From contig NZ_WSRP01000022.1 of the NCBI RefSeq assembly GCF_009767915.1, positions 1 to 44,748 on the forward strand: DNA of 44,748 nt. The letters are read 5' to 3'. The DNA comes from Parasutterella muris (GTDB lineage: Bacteria; Pseudomonadota; Gammaproteobacteria; Burkholderiales; Burkholderiaceae_F). This document shows, in pieces, positions 1 through 8,934 of this stretch (positions are counted from its first letter, which is position 1; each line of letters opens with the position of its first letter). Below the pieces are notes generated by a model. That model made no database searches. It saw only the letters and a list, made by a program, of their open reading frames with translations, and was not told where the DNA came from. The position numbers and the translations under genes were made by a program.

Positions 1-1
1 T

Positions 2-697
2 GAGTGGCTCAAAAAGCTGCTCGAACTCGATGGGGGCGTCTTTGTGGACACGCCCGCAATTGTACGAAACCTGCATGCATGTGTGGGTGTTCGCCAATTG
101 CTAGAAATGGGAGCACGCTCCCATGAAATCTCGCACGTGAGTGCGAGGTAGTTCATGTTCGCACACTGTCAGAGCTCAGTGCTTCAATACACTCTTTGTC
201 TAATTTGCGATACAGGTGAATTGCTTATGGCGGCATTGCTTCTTGAATCGAATCTTTCTCATGGTCGATACGCAGCTGTTGGTGAAGTCCTAGAAAAACT
301 TGCAAGCGGAAGAGCTCATCCCTCTAATTTAGCGGCAAAGGATCTCTTAGAGGGGCTGAGCTGGTCAGGCAATCGTATCAAAGAGGTCCTGGCTCATCGA
401 ATAAAAAACATCTTTTTGGGTTTCTTACGCGGAGCTGAGGTGTCGACAAAATGGGACGGCAGAGACAGTGTTGTCGGAGGACTGATTGCTGTGAACGAAA
501 AGCAAGAGTGTTATTGCATTGATCTTCTCTCGAGAAACTGCATGTCGGACTACTTCTTCAAATATATGTTTTTCGAGACAGGGTTACTTGGCAGTGATCT
601 CTTTGAATTTGCAGAAGGTCAGCCCGTGCGCTGCACTAGTGCTGAGGACGATGCCCCGAGTCTATGCTTACAGTTTAAGGTTAGTGTTTTGATCTAG
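2..697 (+). pseudogene. Interrupted ORF, C-terminal half resembling an HpaII-type restriction endonuclease
   Basis: An open frame enters from the left edge, is broken by an in-frame TAG at 149-151, and continues in the same frame from an ATG at 155 for 180 codons. The second part contains KWDGRDSVVGG followed by a beta-rich stretch ending LCLQFKV, a layout that resembles the C-terminal part of HpaII-type restriction enzymes as I remember them; I could not align it. The same-frame continuity across the stop suggests a decayed gene. A weak Shine-Dalgarno (GAGG at 145-148) means the 155 ORF could also start independently. No partner methyltransferase is visible, but the 5' part lies outside the window. 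The HpaII assignment is tentative. Confidence 0.35.
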
Positions 698-849
698 GGC
701 AATGGTGGAAAAAGATCGTTACGCGTCTGAAATTACGTAAACGCAATCGTAAAAATAACTATAAGAAACCCGAGCGGTATATTTCGATGTGGTACGGAAT
801 AACGGCGGGGGCGTTGATCTGAGGGTGGCGGCAATTCACTCCTCCCCGC

Positions 850-1830
850 CTACCACAGTTCAAAGTTTTTATATTCAACATTTACAAAATCTACGATTTT
901 GAGAAATTTTTTAACTTGGGCTGAAGGTTTTCGTGAGTGAAGGACCCCAAAGGGGAGTGTCAGTTCAGTATCAAATGGAATTGTTTTGAGCAATGGATGG
1001 GCGAATAACCATGCATCTGTTCCTAATAATAAATTTTGAGAGTTTCCGCAGAGATTTAATACGTCCATTGAGAGGTTCTCAAAAAATTGACAAGGAATCT
1101 TAGCTGATGACAGTATGCTTTTTAAGGCATCATAACTTTGGAACCAAGAATGTTTTCTAACCAATACCCCCTCCAGAAAGCTGGATGATAATCGTGTGTT
1201 TGGAGTCACATTTATAGAACGCATTGAGGGTGAATAGAATTCAGCTAAGCGCTCTAATGTGATTTGTTTCTCGTTGGATAACTTGTGAGTAGTAGTCATG
1301 GAGAGAGTGAAATGTAGCTCTCTAAGTTTTAGGGCTGCACACTTCCTCTCTGTTAAAAAGTTGTCATCGTAGGCACAAAGCAGAATATCAATCTTTCCCT
1401 CTGAGCCGAGATGAGTCAGGACGTCCCAGCCTGTTGTCTCATCAGTGTCAAAAGGAATTATTTGCGCTTTAAGGTTAGGGTACTGCTTTATTGCAATTGG
1501 CCAAACCTGTGAGAGGAATTTAGCAGAAGCAAAGGGGGAGATGCCAATTCGAATTAAATTGCCATCGCTCCGCTCAATCTCCCTTGCTCTTGACAAGGCT
1601 TCCTTTGAGAAAGAGATAAGATATTTTGCATCTTTATATAGAGATTTGCCCGCAGGTGTCAAAGTTAAGCCTGTAGGGCTCCGATCAAATAATTTGAGAT
1701 TGATTTTTTCTTCTAAGGTCGTGATCTGCTTAAAAAGTGCCTGTGGACTCTTACCAATTAGATATCCGGCTTTCGTAAAGCTTCCGGCGTCGGCTACAGA
1801 AATGAAGATGCTTAGATGTTGGGTATCCAT
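850..1830 (-). CDS. LysR-family transcriptional regulator
   Basis: A 326-residue protein with an N-terminal winged helix-turn-helix (about residues 1-60; GSFTKAGYLIGKSPQALFKQ and LFDRSPTGLTLTPAG are typical LysR motifs) and a C-terminal periplasmic-binding-like effector domain starting near residue 90. Length is normal for the family. It is divergent from the autotransporter gene at 2335 across a 500-bp AT-rich intergenic region, so it may regulate that gene, itself, or both. The effector cannot be predicted from sequence. The family call is secure; the target is inference. Confidence 0.9.
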   Translation of the reverse strand: MDTQHLSIFISVADAGSFTKAGYLIGKSPQALFKQITTLEEKINLKLFDRSPTGLTLTPAGKSLYKDAKYLISFSKEALSRAREIERSDGNLIRIGISPFASAKFLSQVWPIAIKQYPNLKAQIIPFDTDETTGWDVLTHLGSEGKIDILLCAYDDNFLTERKCAALKLRELHFTLSMTTTHKLSNEKQITLERLAEFYSPSMRSINVTPNTRLSSSFLEGVLVRKHSWFQSYDALKSILSSAKIPCQFFENLSMDVLNLCGNSQNLLLGTDAWLFAHPLLKTIPFDTELTLPFGVLHSRKPSAQVKKFLKIVDFVNVEYKNFELW

Positions 1831-2334
1831 ATAAAAATTGGTAGTGTTAGAAGGGTTCTGGGATCAAAAATAGACTGATTTAACTTTTAAGTTATTAAAT
1901 TCTCTATGCCGTTGTCAATTAATAGCTATCAGTGATTTTACATTCTTTATTAAGTTATGTTTTGTCCAGCTAAATATTAGTTTCATATAAGGTTGTCCTA
2001 GGATAGTTAGAAATAAATATAATATTTTTATAGATACGCTTTAAATTATATTAATGAGCAATACCAGATAATATTTTATAAAAAAATAATCAATAAATTC
2101 AGGTTGATATAATATATTTCTAGCTATTTAATAGTTTATTTTAAACGTTTTAACATTATCGTTTAAATAAAGAATAATTTCTTCATTTTTTTTAGCGTTA
2201 TCCCTGTTACTAAGTTTTACTAAATATTAAATAATAAAAAAGAGGTTTTACCTCGAAGTGCAGAAATTTATTAGGTGTATTTTCTGCGCAAATTAAATTA
2301 ATCCATTTTATGGATAACCTAAGGAGAAATGGTT
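1831..2334. promoter_or_regulatory. AT-rich divergent intergenic region with leader hairpins
   Basis: About 500 bases without a credible gene between the LysR gene and the autotransporter. It is markedly AT-rich compared with both flanking genes and must hold both promoters. Near the autotransporter start there are two possible leader hairpins: GAGGT/ACCTC at 2242-2254 and GCAGAAA/TTTCTGC with ends at 2260 and 2287. A strong Shine-Dalgarno, AAGGAG, lies at 2321-2326; its spacing (8 nt) fits the ATG at 2335 rather than the one at 2329. I could not assign -35/-10 boxes with confidence. Confidence 0.5.
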
Positions 2335-5300
2335 ATGAATAAGGCATTTAAAGCTATCTGGAGTGATGCCAGACAATCTTTTGTCACGACCAGTGAGAAA
2401 CAGAATTCTCACGGCAAAAGAGCAAAGGTATCAGTCGCTATTTGTGCTGCAATGCTTGCGTTTGGCGGAGCTGCTTCTGCCGCCTATGTTGAAACAGGTA
2501 CGCTAGGAGATAAGGCTTCCTGGGAAACGGCTGAGTATCAGAAAGATTGGGGTTTGGCTGCCATGCACGCTTCCTCAGCATATGCTCTTGGTTTTAACGG
2601 CCAGGGCCTGACTGTTGGCGTAATGGATTCTGGAGCACTTCTTTCTCATCCTGATTTAGCCGGTGGAAGAATTACCGGCACGGTTGTTTCCGGCGAATAC
2701 GGTTCGGATGGCAACAGATATCCTCAGTCCGTTGTGACAGTTATTTATGCCGGACAGGATGTAGAACCTACAAAGGGTCAACCCTTTACAAAGGGAGAAA
2801 CATTTGAAGTAACGGGCGATTGGATGATGGGTGTTAATGATACACATGGCACTCATGTTACAGGAACTGTAGGCGCGAACAGAGATGGAAACGAAATGCA
2901 CGGCGTTTCCTGGGGTTCAAATATTATCGTAGGTAATACTGGTGCTACTGATAATAATAACTACGGTCCATTCCAAGATTACGAATACTTCTATCAGGGT
3001 TGGAAGGCTTTAGCAGACAAGCTTGTTGCAGATAACGGTGCTGAAAGAGGCGGTGTTATCAACAACTCTTGGGGAACGAATATTCGTATCGGTATCCTTC
3101 AGCAATACAAAAATGGCAAATGGACCACGGTTAATTCACTTCCCACAGTCGCAGAAGTACAGGAAGCGATGAAGCAAGCGAATGCCGGTACGGCTGCAGC
3201 ACCTGTTGAAGGGGATGTTCGTGTTTCATTCAGCGGACATATTCCGACAAATGATGTTGCTCAAGCTGAATACGAGTATTTCTATCACAACAAGATGTAC
3301 GGCGGAACGAATAAGAGTTTCGTTGATGCAGCTTGGGATGCAGTTAAGGGAACTAAGGTTGTCCAGATTTTCACAACTGGAAACCGCGACTCTAACAATC
3401 CCTTCTACAGGCCCTTGTTCCCCTATTTCAATCCTGAAGCAGAGAGCCAGTGGATTGCAGTGGCCGGCTTAAGAAGAGTTGCCGGTAAGGACGGTGCTCC
3501 GGACACTTATCGTTTATATGACACATTCAATGAGGCCGGTCTTGGTAAATGGTGGACTGTTGCGGCTCCTGGAGCAAGTATTTATTCGACAAATGTAAAT
3601 TCGACGACAGGCGCTCCGGGTTATCAGAGTTCCAGCGGAACATCCATGGCAGCACCGCACGTTGCCGGGGCAATGGGCGTTTTGATGTCGCGCTATGCCA
3701 GCATGGATGCGACTCAGGTTCGTGATGTGATGTTCACAACTGCTAACCACAAGAACCCTGACGGAACCGATATGCAGGGCTGGAACAATAAGGACGGCTC
3801 CACTCCCGCAGAAGGAGAAGTATCGGATGCAATGGGTTGGGGTGTGCCTGATCTTGAAAAAGGCATGTATGGTCCCGGACAGTTCCTGGGCAAATTTGAC
3901 TACAACCTGAACTCGACTCCGCTTGACGTTTGGACCAATGATATTTCAGAAGTTGCTCTGAAGCAGCGAGAAAAAGAAGACTTGGCATGGATGGAACAGA
4001 CCAAGAACGGTACTGATCTTTCCGGAGACTACGAACTCGGCGAGAACTTTGTTGTCGGTGACGGAGATGGAGACTTTACTAACCATGTCATTTCTGCCGA
4101 TGATGCTGAAGCCTGGAGAGCGGCCTATTATCAGAAACGCGCTGAAGCGATTCAAAACAAGATCGACAACGGCTTATATAACGGTTCTCTCGTTAAGCGC
4201 GGCGCTGGCACATTAGTGATGACAGGCCAGAACTCCTACACAGGCGGTACGACGGTAGAAGAAGGCCAGCTGTTTGGCTTCACTGAATCCTTCGGCTCCG
4301 GTGCTGTCAATGTAAACGGCGGTACATTCGGTGTACTGGCGACATACAATGACCAGTTCACACAGAAAGGAGAACTCCATTCTGTAGTTGGCGGTGTTAG
4401 CCGTGCAGAAGCTCAGAAGGCTACAGTTGTCGTTAACGACGGCGGTACATTCGCAGTTATCGCTGATCAGGATGTTCAGCTCAAGAGCCTGACCTTCAAC
4501 GAAGGTGCTCAGATCACAGTGGGTTCTCTCACAAATGATGCATTCGAACAGGCCTGGGACGGTAATGCACAGGTTGGTACAGTCACAGCCGAAACCCTGG
4601 AAGGTGCGAACAACGCTATCGTGACACCGGACTATGCTTTGGTTGACCATACAATCACTGTCGACGGCAATAAGATCACCGGTGTATTAGAGAAGAGCGA
4701 TAAGACACTTGCTGACTACGCAAACAACGGCAATGGCGTTTCTGTTGCTAATGCTCTGATGGCTGATGAAGCACTTTTCTCCGGTTTAGTCAGTGCAACT
4801 AAAGATGAAGCAAGACAGACGATTGCTTCTCTCGCAAACGATATCCATGTCACCGCAAATGCAATGACTGTTGCAAACGGTCAGTCCTTAGTCCGCGCCA
4901 TTAAGGATCAGGCTATCGGTATTGACGGAGCAGCTCGTGTTGCTGATGTTGATGACGGCCGTGCTCGCCTCTGGATGTCCGCAGTCGGCAACTGGTCGAA
5001 GATGGACCGTGCCGGTTCCTCCAAGCTCAAGTCCGACTTCTACACTGGCCTGGTTGGTTTAGAAGCTGATATCAACGTTAATAACAAGGTTGGTGTCTTC
5101 TTTGGTGCCGGCAAGACTAAGTTCAAGGGCGGTGCTGATGGCAAGATTGACTCGGATGATCTGCATTTTGGCATCTACGGTCAGTCCAAGATCAGCGATG
5201 TTCGCTTGAACTATGGCTTTGCTTATTCTCAGCAGGATAGAGACGCCGGTACAGCTCTGTTCTACAGAAATCAGGCATTTGCTTCTTCGCCGAGCTACAA

Positions 5301-5775
5301 CGCAAAACTTGCTCAGGTCTTCGGTGAAGTGGCCTACACCGGTCTGAATCTTGGTACTGTCAATGTTGAACCGTATGTTGGTTTAGCTTGGATGCATCTG
5401 TCCGCTGACGGTTTCAGCACTGATTACGCAGGCGGAAAAGCTTCGACCAGCTTCGACAGCCAGAATCTCGCTGTAACTAATGTTGGTGCTCGCGTTAAAG
5501 TGCCGTTTGAAGCCGGTGCTGCAAAACTCAAGGCAGTCGCTGACGTGAACTGGACACAGTACATGGGTGACACACGCGGCAAGTCCACACTTAAACTTGG
5601 AAACGGCGCAACAGCTAAGATTCAGAGCGAAAAACTCTCTGCTGTCGCTGCGGTGGGTGTCGGTCTTGAAGCTCAGCTCGGCAAGAGTGCTTCTCTGGGA
5701 GTCTCTTACTACGGTGCCTTCGGAAGCAAGATTAAATCCAACGGTGTTGGCGCAACATTCAAGCTTGCCTTCTAA
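2335..5775 (+). CDS. Subtilisin-like (S8) serine protease autotransporter
   Basis: Type Va autotransporter of 1146 residues. The N-terminus (MNKAFKAIWSDARQSFV) is an extended signal peptide region followed by a hydrophobic core ending GGAASA. The passenger holds an S8 peptidase with Asp98 (GVMDSG), His171 (DTHGTHV) and Ser437 (GTSMAAPH), numbered from the 2335 ATG. A passenger-associated beta-strand repeat follows near residue 620 (GAGTLVMTGQNSYTGGTTV), and the last ~270 residues form the outer-membrane barrel, ending in Phe (TFKLAF). The protease should be displayed on or released from the cell surface. The 2335 start is chosen over 2329 because of Shine-Dalgarno spacing. A 12-bp hairpin follows the stop codon. 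Substrate unknown; adhesin processing, virulence-type or nutrient roles are all possible. Confidence 0.95.
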   Translation: MNKAFKAIWSDARQSFVTTSEKQNSHGKRAKVSVAICAAMLAFGGAASAAYVETGTLGDKASWETAEYQKDWGLAAMHASSAYALGFNGQGLTVGVMDSGALLSHPDLAGGRITGTVVSGEYGSDGNRYPQSVVTVIYAGQDVEPTKGQPFTKGETFEVTGDWMMGVNDTHGTHVTGTVGANRDGNEMHGVSWGSNIIVGNTGATDNNNYGPFQDYEYFYQGWKALADKLVADNGAERGGVINNSWGTNIRIGILQQYKNGKWTTVNSLPTVAEVQEAMKQANAGTAAAPVEGDVRVSFSGHIPTNDVAQAEYEYFYHNKMYGGTNKSFVDAAWDAVKGTKVVQIFTTGNRDSNNPFYRPLFPYFNPEAESQWIAVAGLRRVAGKDGAPDTYRLYDTFNEAGLGKWWTVAAPGASIYSTNVNSTTGAPGYQSSSGTSMAAPHVAGAMGVLMSRYASMDATQVRDVMFTTANHKNPDGTDMQGWNNKDGSTPAEGEVSDAMGWGVPDLEKGMYGPGQFLGKFDYNLNSTPLDVWTNDISEVALKQREKEDLAWMEQTKNGTDLSGDYELGENFVVGDGDGDFTNHVISADDAEAWRAAYYQKRAEAIQNKIDNGLYNGSLVKRGAGTLVMTGQNSYTGGTTVEEGQLFGFTESFGSGAVNVNGGTFGVLATYNDQFTQKGELHSVVGGVSRAEAQKATVVVNDGGTFAVIADQDVQLKSLTFNEGAQITVGSLTNDAFEQAWDGNAQVGTVTAETLEGANNAIVTPDYALVDHTITVDGNKITGVLEKSDKTLADYANNGNGVSVANALMADEALFSGLVSATKDEARQTIASLANDIHVTANAMTVANGQSLVRAIKDQAIGIDGAARVADVDDGRARLWMSAVGNWSKMDRAGSSKLKSDFYTGLVGLEADINVNNKVGVFFGAGKTKFKGGADGKIDSDDLHFGIYGQSKISDVRLNYGFAYSQQDRDAGTALFYRNQAFASSPSYNAKLAQVFGEVAYTGLNLGTVNVEPYVGLAWMHLSADGFSTDYAGGKASTSFDSQNLAVTNVGARVKVPFEAGAAKLKAVADVNWTQYMGDTRGKSTLKLGNGATAKIQSEKLSAVAAVGVGLEAQLGKSASLGVSYYGAFGSKIKSNGVGATFKLAF

Positions 5776-5820
5776 ATCCGGCTTTCTCCCTGGGTGACTA
5801 GGAGCTTCTGACGAAGCTTA

Positions 5821-5852
5821 GGCAGAGGACGAAGGATATATCGTCCTCTGCC
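5821..5852 (+). terminator. Strong hairpin after the autotransporter
   Basis: Perfect 12-bp inverted repeat (GGCAGAGGACGA / TCGTCCTCTGCC) with an 8-nt loop, 45 nt after the autotransporter stop. It is not followed by a clear T tract, so it may be a partial terminator or an mRNA-stabilising structure ahead of dcuA. Confidence 0.5.
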
Positions 5853-5891
5853 GATCACCTTCCATTGTCCCAAGTTAATAAGAGAAAAACT

Positions 5892-7226
5892 ATGGATATC
5901 ATGATTATTCTTCAGATCATTGTCCTGTTGGGCGCGATCTTCATTGGTGTTCGTCTTGGCGGAATCGGCATTGGTTACGCCGGTGGTGCTGGCGTTCTCG
6001 TTCTCGGTCTCTGCCTTGGCATGAAACCGGGCAATATCCCCTGGGATGTGATTCTGATTATTGCTTCCGTGATCGCTGCTATCTCTGCGATGCAGCTCGC
6101 GGGCGGTCTTAACTATTTGGTCTACATTGCTGAGAAAATTCTCTACAAGAACCCCAAATATATTAACTACCTCGCTCCGGTTGTCACATACGTTCTGACA
6201 ATTTTTGCCGGTACAGGGCATACAGCTTTCTCGATGATCCCGGTTATCGTCGAAGTCGCCAAAGGCGAAAACGTTCGTCCGTCCGTGCCGCTCTCTATCG
6301 CGGTTGTGGCTTCTCAGATTGCAATTACCGCTTCTCCGGTTTCCGCTGCTGTTATTTACATGACAGGTGTTCTGGAACCCTTCGGTTGGAGCTATCCGGC
6401 TCTGCTGGGTGTTTGGCTTCTCACTACATTTGCAGGCTGCATGATCACAGCGTTCATCATGACGCTTATCTCTAAGATGGACCTTTCTACAGACCCGATC
6501 TATCAGGAAAGACTCAAAGAAGGCTTGGTTAAACCTGCGGTTGGTCTTCATGAAATGAAGATCGATGCCAAGGCCAAACTCTCTGTTTGGATCTTCCTCA
6601 TCGGTGTTCTCTGCGTTGTGTTCTATGCTTCCGCGATTTCTCCGGCTGTAGGTCTGATCAAAAATGTTGTTGTTCCTCGTGACGCGGCCATTATGAGCCT
6701 GATGCTTACAGTCGGTGCTCTTATTACCATCCTCTGCAAAGTCAAACTCGGTGATGTTGCCGGTACATCCGTCTTCAAGTCCGGTATGGTTGCCTGTATC
6801 TGTGTTCTCGGCGTTGCATGGCTTGGCGATACATTCGTTTCCGGTCACACCAACGAAATCAAGGCATTCGCTTCTCAGACCATCAGCCAGTACCCAGCTC
6901 TGCTTGCCGTTGTATTCTTCTTAGCCGCTATGCTCCTGTACTCTCAGGCTGCTACCGCTAAGGCGATTACTCCGACAGTTGTTGCGGCACTCGGCATCAC
7001 TGCAGCCAACCCCGATAACGCTTACATGCTGGTTGCCTGCTTCGCTGCTGTTTCCGCTCTGTTCGTTCTCCCGACATACCCGACACTGCTCGGCGCTGTT
7101 CAGATGGACGACACCGGTACAACACGCATCGGTAAGTGGGTCTTTAACCACTCCTTCTTCATCCCTGGCGTTCTAGCGATTTTCTTCTCTGTCGCTTTAG
7201 GTTTTGTTGTCTGCGGGCTCTTCTAA
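5892..7226 (+). CDS. dcuA: Anaerobic C4-dicarboxylate transporter DcuA
   Basis: A 444-residue inner-membrane protein, the usual Dcu length, resembling E. coli DcuA throughout: RLGGIGIGYAGG near the N-terminus, AISAMQLAGGLNYLV, LTIFAGTGH, IAITASPVSAAVIYM, GVAWLGDTFVS, LYSQAATAKA and VQMDDTGTTRIGKWVFNH near the C-terminus. DcuA exchanges fumarate, malate or aspartate for succinate during anaerobic growth. The ATG at 5892 (MDIMIILQ) is preferred over an upstream in-frame ATG at 5865 because it aligns with the family start and has a purine-rich AAGAGA upstream. A GC-rich hairpin and a 38-codon ORF follow. It supplies the C4 antiport expected in a fumarate- or aspartate-using anaerobe. Confidence 0.93.
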   Translation: MDIMIILQIIVLLGAIFIGVRLGGIGIGYAGGAGVLVLGLCLGMKPGNIPWDVILIIASVIAAISAMQLAGGLNYLVYIAEKILYKNPKYINYLAPVVTYVLTIFAGTGHTAFSMIPVIVEVAKGENVRPSVPLSIAVVASQIAITASPVSAAVIYMTGVLEPFGWSYPALLGVWLLTTFAGCMITAFIMTLISKMDLSTDPIYQERLKEGLVKPAVGLHEMKIDAKAKLSVWIFLIGVLCVVFYASAISPAVGLIKNVVVPRDAAIMSLMLTVGALITILCKVKLGDVAGTSVFKSGMVACICVLGVAWLGDTFVSGHTNEIKAFASQTISQYPALLAVVFFLAAMLLYSQAATAKAITPTVVAALGITAANPDNAYMLVACFAAVSALFVLPTYPTLLGAVQMDDTGTTRIGKWVFNHSFFIPGVLAIFFSVALGFVVCGLF

Positions 7227-7231
7227 TTAAC

Positions 7232-7247
7232 GGGGGCGCACGCCCCC
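7232..7247 (+). other. GC hairpin between dcuA and the small ORF
   Basis: GGGGGCG/CGCCCCC with a 2-nt loop directly after the dcuA stop; no T tract follows. It could stabilise the dcuA mRNA or attenuate read-through into the small ORF at 7262. Confidence 0.45.
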
Positions 7248-7261
7248 ATTGAGAGATTCAA

Positions 7262-7378
7262 ATGACAGAAGTGATCCTCTTTTGCTTCAAAGCTGGGCTT
7301 ACAGCTTATGCAGTAACAATGATTCTTCTGATATCGGCATTCTGTTTAGTGCTGATCTATCGATATTTTTATAACTAG
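7262..7378 (+). CDS. Small single-span membrane protein (38 aa), unknown
   Basis: A short ORF (MTEVILFCFKAGLTAYAV...RYFYN) with a Shine-Dalgarno-like GAGAG at 7251-7255, about six bases before the ATG. It encodes one long hydrophobic segment (about residues 12-34) followed by a short basic/aromatic tail. It sits 35 bases after dcuA, before a strong terminator at 7416, so it is probably the last gene of the dcuA transcript. I do not recognise a family. A small transporter-associated peptide is plausible by position only. Confidence 0.45.
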   Translation: MTEVILFCFKAGLTAYAVTMILLISAFCLVLIYRYFYN

Positions 7379-7415
7379 ATATCCCCTCTGAAAGAAGACG
7401 TATCTTGGAAGTATT

Positions 7416-7455
7416 GGGCAGGCCACACAGTCTTTGTGTTGCTTGCCCTTTTTTT
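7416..7455 (+). terminator. Rho-independent terminator of the dcuA transcript
   Basis: Stem built from GGGCAGGC and GCTTGCCC with additional ACAC/GTGT pairing inside, followed on the plus strand by seven T residues at 7449-7455. Lies between converging transcripts. Confidence 0.8.
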
Positions 7456-7521
7456 ATAACGTATGTTTGTTGGATCTTTGGTAGCCTGTATTTATAAGTT
7501 CCACCATTAGGCATATAAACA

Positions 7522-8934
7522 TCATGCAGTTTGACTAATTGAATGTTTGCCTGCAATCTTTCCAAAAACAAAAGCCGAAGTAAGTGCGACGCCGCCCATT
7601 CTGTCATGCCCGTGAAGGCCTCCCGAAGCTTCTCCACAAACATAGAGCCCTTCAATGACACTTCCGTCCTTGCGAAGGACTTGCGCATTTTTATTAAATC
7701 GAACGCCCCCGCAGCAAAAGTGTACGCAAAGGCGTTCAATGCCGAAGTAATAAGGCGGTACAGAAATAGTTTGAGTAAATCTGTTTTTATGGAAAATCGG
7801 ATCCTCATTTATCTTTGCATGTCGGTTGTACGTATCAAGCGTTTGAGTAAGTACCGATGGTTCGACATGCATGATCGAAGCCATTTCCTGAACACTGTTG
7901 GCTTTTCTAACGACTTGATTCATGAGCTTGATGCCAAGACTTGCGCCTTTACGTGATTGGGAATCCGTAATTGCCCACATTTCTTTATCAGGCTGCTTCA
8001 GCACCGCCTCGGAGATTTCCTTCCAAGAGGCGCTTTCGCTTACGAAGCGTTTACCGTGCTTGTTGACGAAAATATCTCCGCCGACATAATCCAGGAGTCG
8101 GCCGCCCCAAAAAGGGATGAGCTGAATATATTGAGCATCTTTGAGCGCGGCTCCGAGCGGCTCAGTCATAGTTATTGCGTCTCCGGTTGCTCCGTCATAA
8201 GCGTTGCCAAACGGGTTTGCAGTGGTTGCGAATTCCGGGCCAAGTCTGGGATCAAATCTGGTGCGCATTTCTACATTAGCCGTAAATCCTCCTGTCGCAA
8301 GAATGACGGCGCCTGCATACATCGGAACGCTTTGATCTTTGCCAAGGGATGCGGTAACGCCCACTACGCGGCCATCTTCTGTAATGAGTGATTCGACTTT
8401 TGTATTAAGAAGCAGTTTGGCTCCATGCCTGATTGCGTAGCTGTTGAGCGCCATGACATAGTCATATCCGGCTCTTACCGTATTGGAAATATGACTTCTG
8501 GGGAACAGCCCTGCGGCGGTTTGAAGCAGCGTTGGCTCCCACTTTACGCCGACATCTTCCAGCCAATTGATGATCTCAAAGGATCTTTGACAAACGATCT
8601 CAGCAAGAGCCGTGTCGTTCTTGTGACCGCCGATTTCAAGCATGTTTTCCAGCATGAGCTCAGGAGAGTCTTTGTACTTTTGACGCTTTGGGTCTACTGC
8701 GCTCACATAGCCTGTGGAAACAATGGAATGGCCTCCGATGACGGGACTTTTTTCAAGAATAAGAACGGATTTTGCTCCACTTTGCAAAGAAGAGACTGCG
8801 GCGGAAAGCCCTGCGACACCGCTGCCGACAATGATGACATCCCACTTTTTCTTGGCAAAACACAGTCCGGGAGCCATTAAGGCGGATGCCGTACCAATAA
8901 TTATCTGTCTTCTACTGATCATGATCTTTCTCAT
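7522..8934 (-). CDS. Tat-exported FAD-dependent reductase (fumarate/urocanate reductase superfamily)
   Basis: A 470-residue FAD_binding_2 flavoprotein without an FMN-binding or haem domain. The N-terminus carries a twin-arginine-like signal (ISRRQIIIG then a hydrophobic stretch ending LCFA), indicating export in folded form. The FAD dinucleotide fold is clear (VIIVGSGVAGLSAAV, then EK about 20 residues on). By eye against Shewanella Fcc3, the Arg in HGHDRMGG corresponds to a substrate-binding Arg, but the catalytic-Arg loop after GKRFVSE reads SASWK, so the usual proton-donor Arg seems absent. It is the last gene of the five-gene minus-strand cluster; its start overlaps the response-regulator stop. 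The second ATG at 8922 is an alternative start. Probably reduces an organic acceptor in the periplasm; substrate unknown. Confidence 0.85.
   Translation of the reverse strand: MRKIMISRRQIIIGTASALMAPGLCFAKKKWDVIIVGSGVAGLSAAVSSLQSGAKSVLILEKSPVIGGHSIVSTGYVSAVDPKRQKYKDSPELMLENMLEIGGHKNDTALAEIVCQRSFEIINWLEDVGVKWEPTLLQTAAGLFPRSHISNTVRAGYDYVMALNSYAIRHGAKLLLNTKVESLITEDGRVVGVTASLGKDQSVPMYAGAVILATGGFTANVEMRTRFDPRLGPEFATTANPFGNAYDGATGDAITMTEPLGAALKDAQYIQLIPFWGGRLLDYVGGDIFVNKHGKRFVSESASWKEISEAVLKQPDKEMWAITDSQSRKGASLGIKLMNQVVRKANSVQEMASIMHVEPSVLTQTLDTYNRHAKINEDPIFHKNRFTQTISVPPYYFGIERLCVHFCCGGVRFNKNAQVLRKDGSVIEGLYVCGEASGGLHGHDRMGGVALTSAFVFGKIAGKHSISQTA

Noticed and set aside
1445-1834. Long plus-strand frames within the LysR gene and similar antisense frames inside the autotransporter, dcuA and P-type ATPase genes
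   Set aside because: They mirror the codon structure of well-supported genes on the other strand and show no family features.
2001-2014. 14-bp word GGATAGTTAGAAAT shared with 27496-27509
   Set aside because: Several 14-mer repeats are expected by chance in 45 kb, especially in AT-rich intergenic DNA, and nothing else links the two places.
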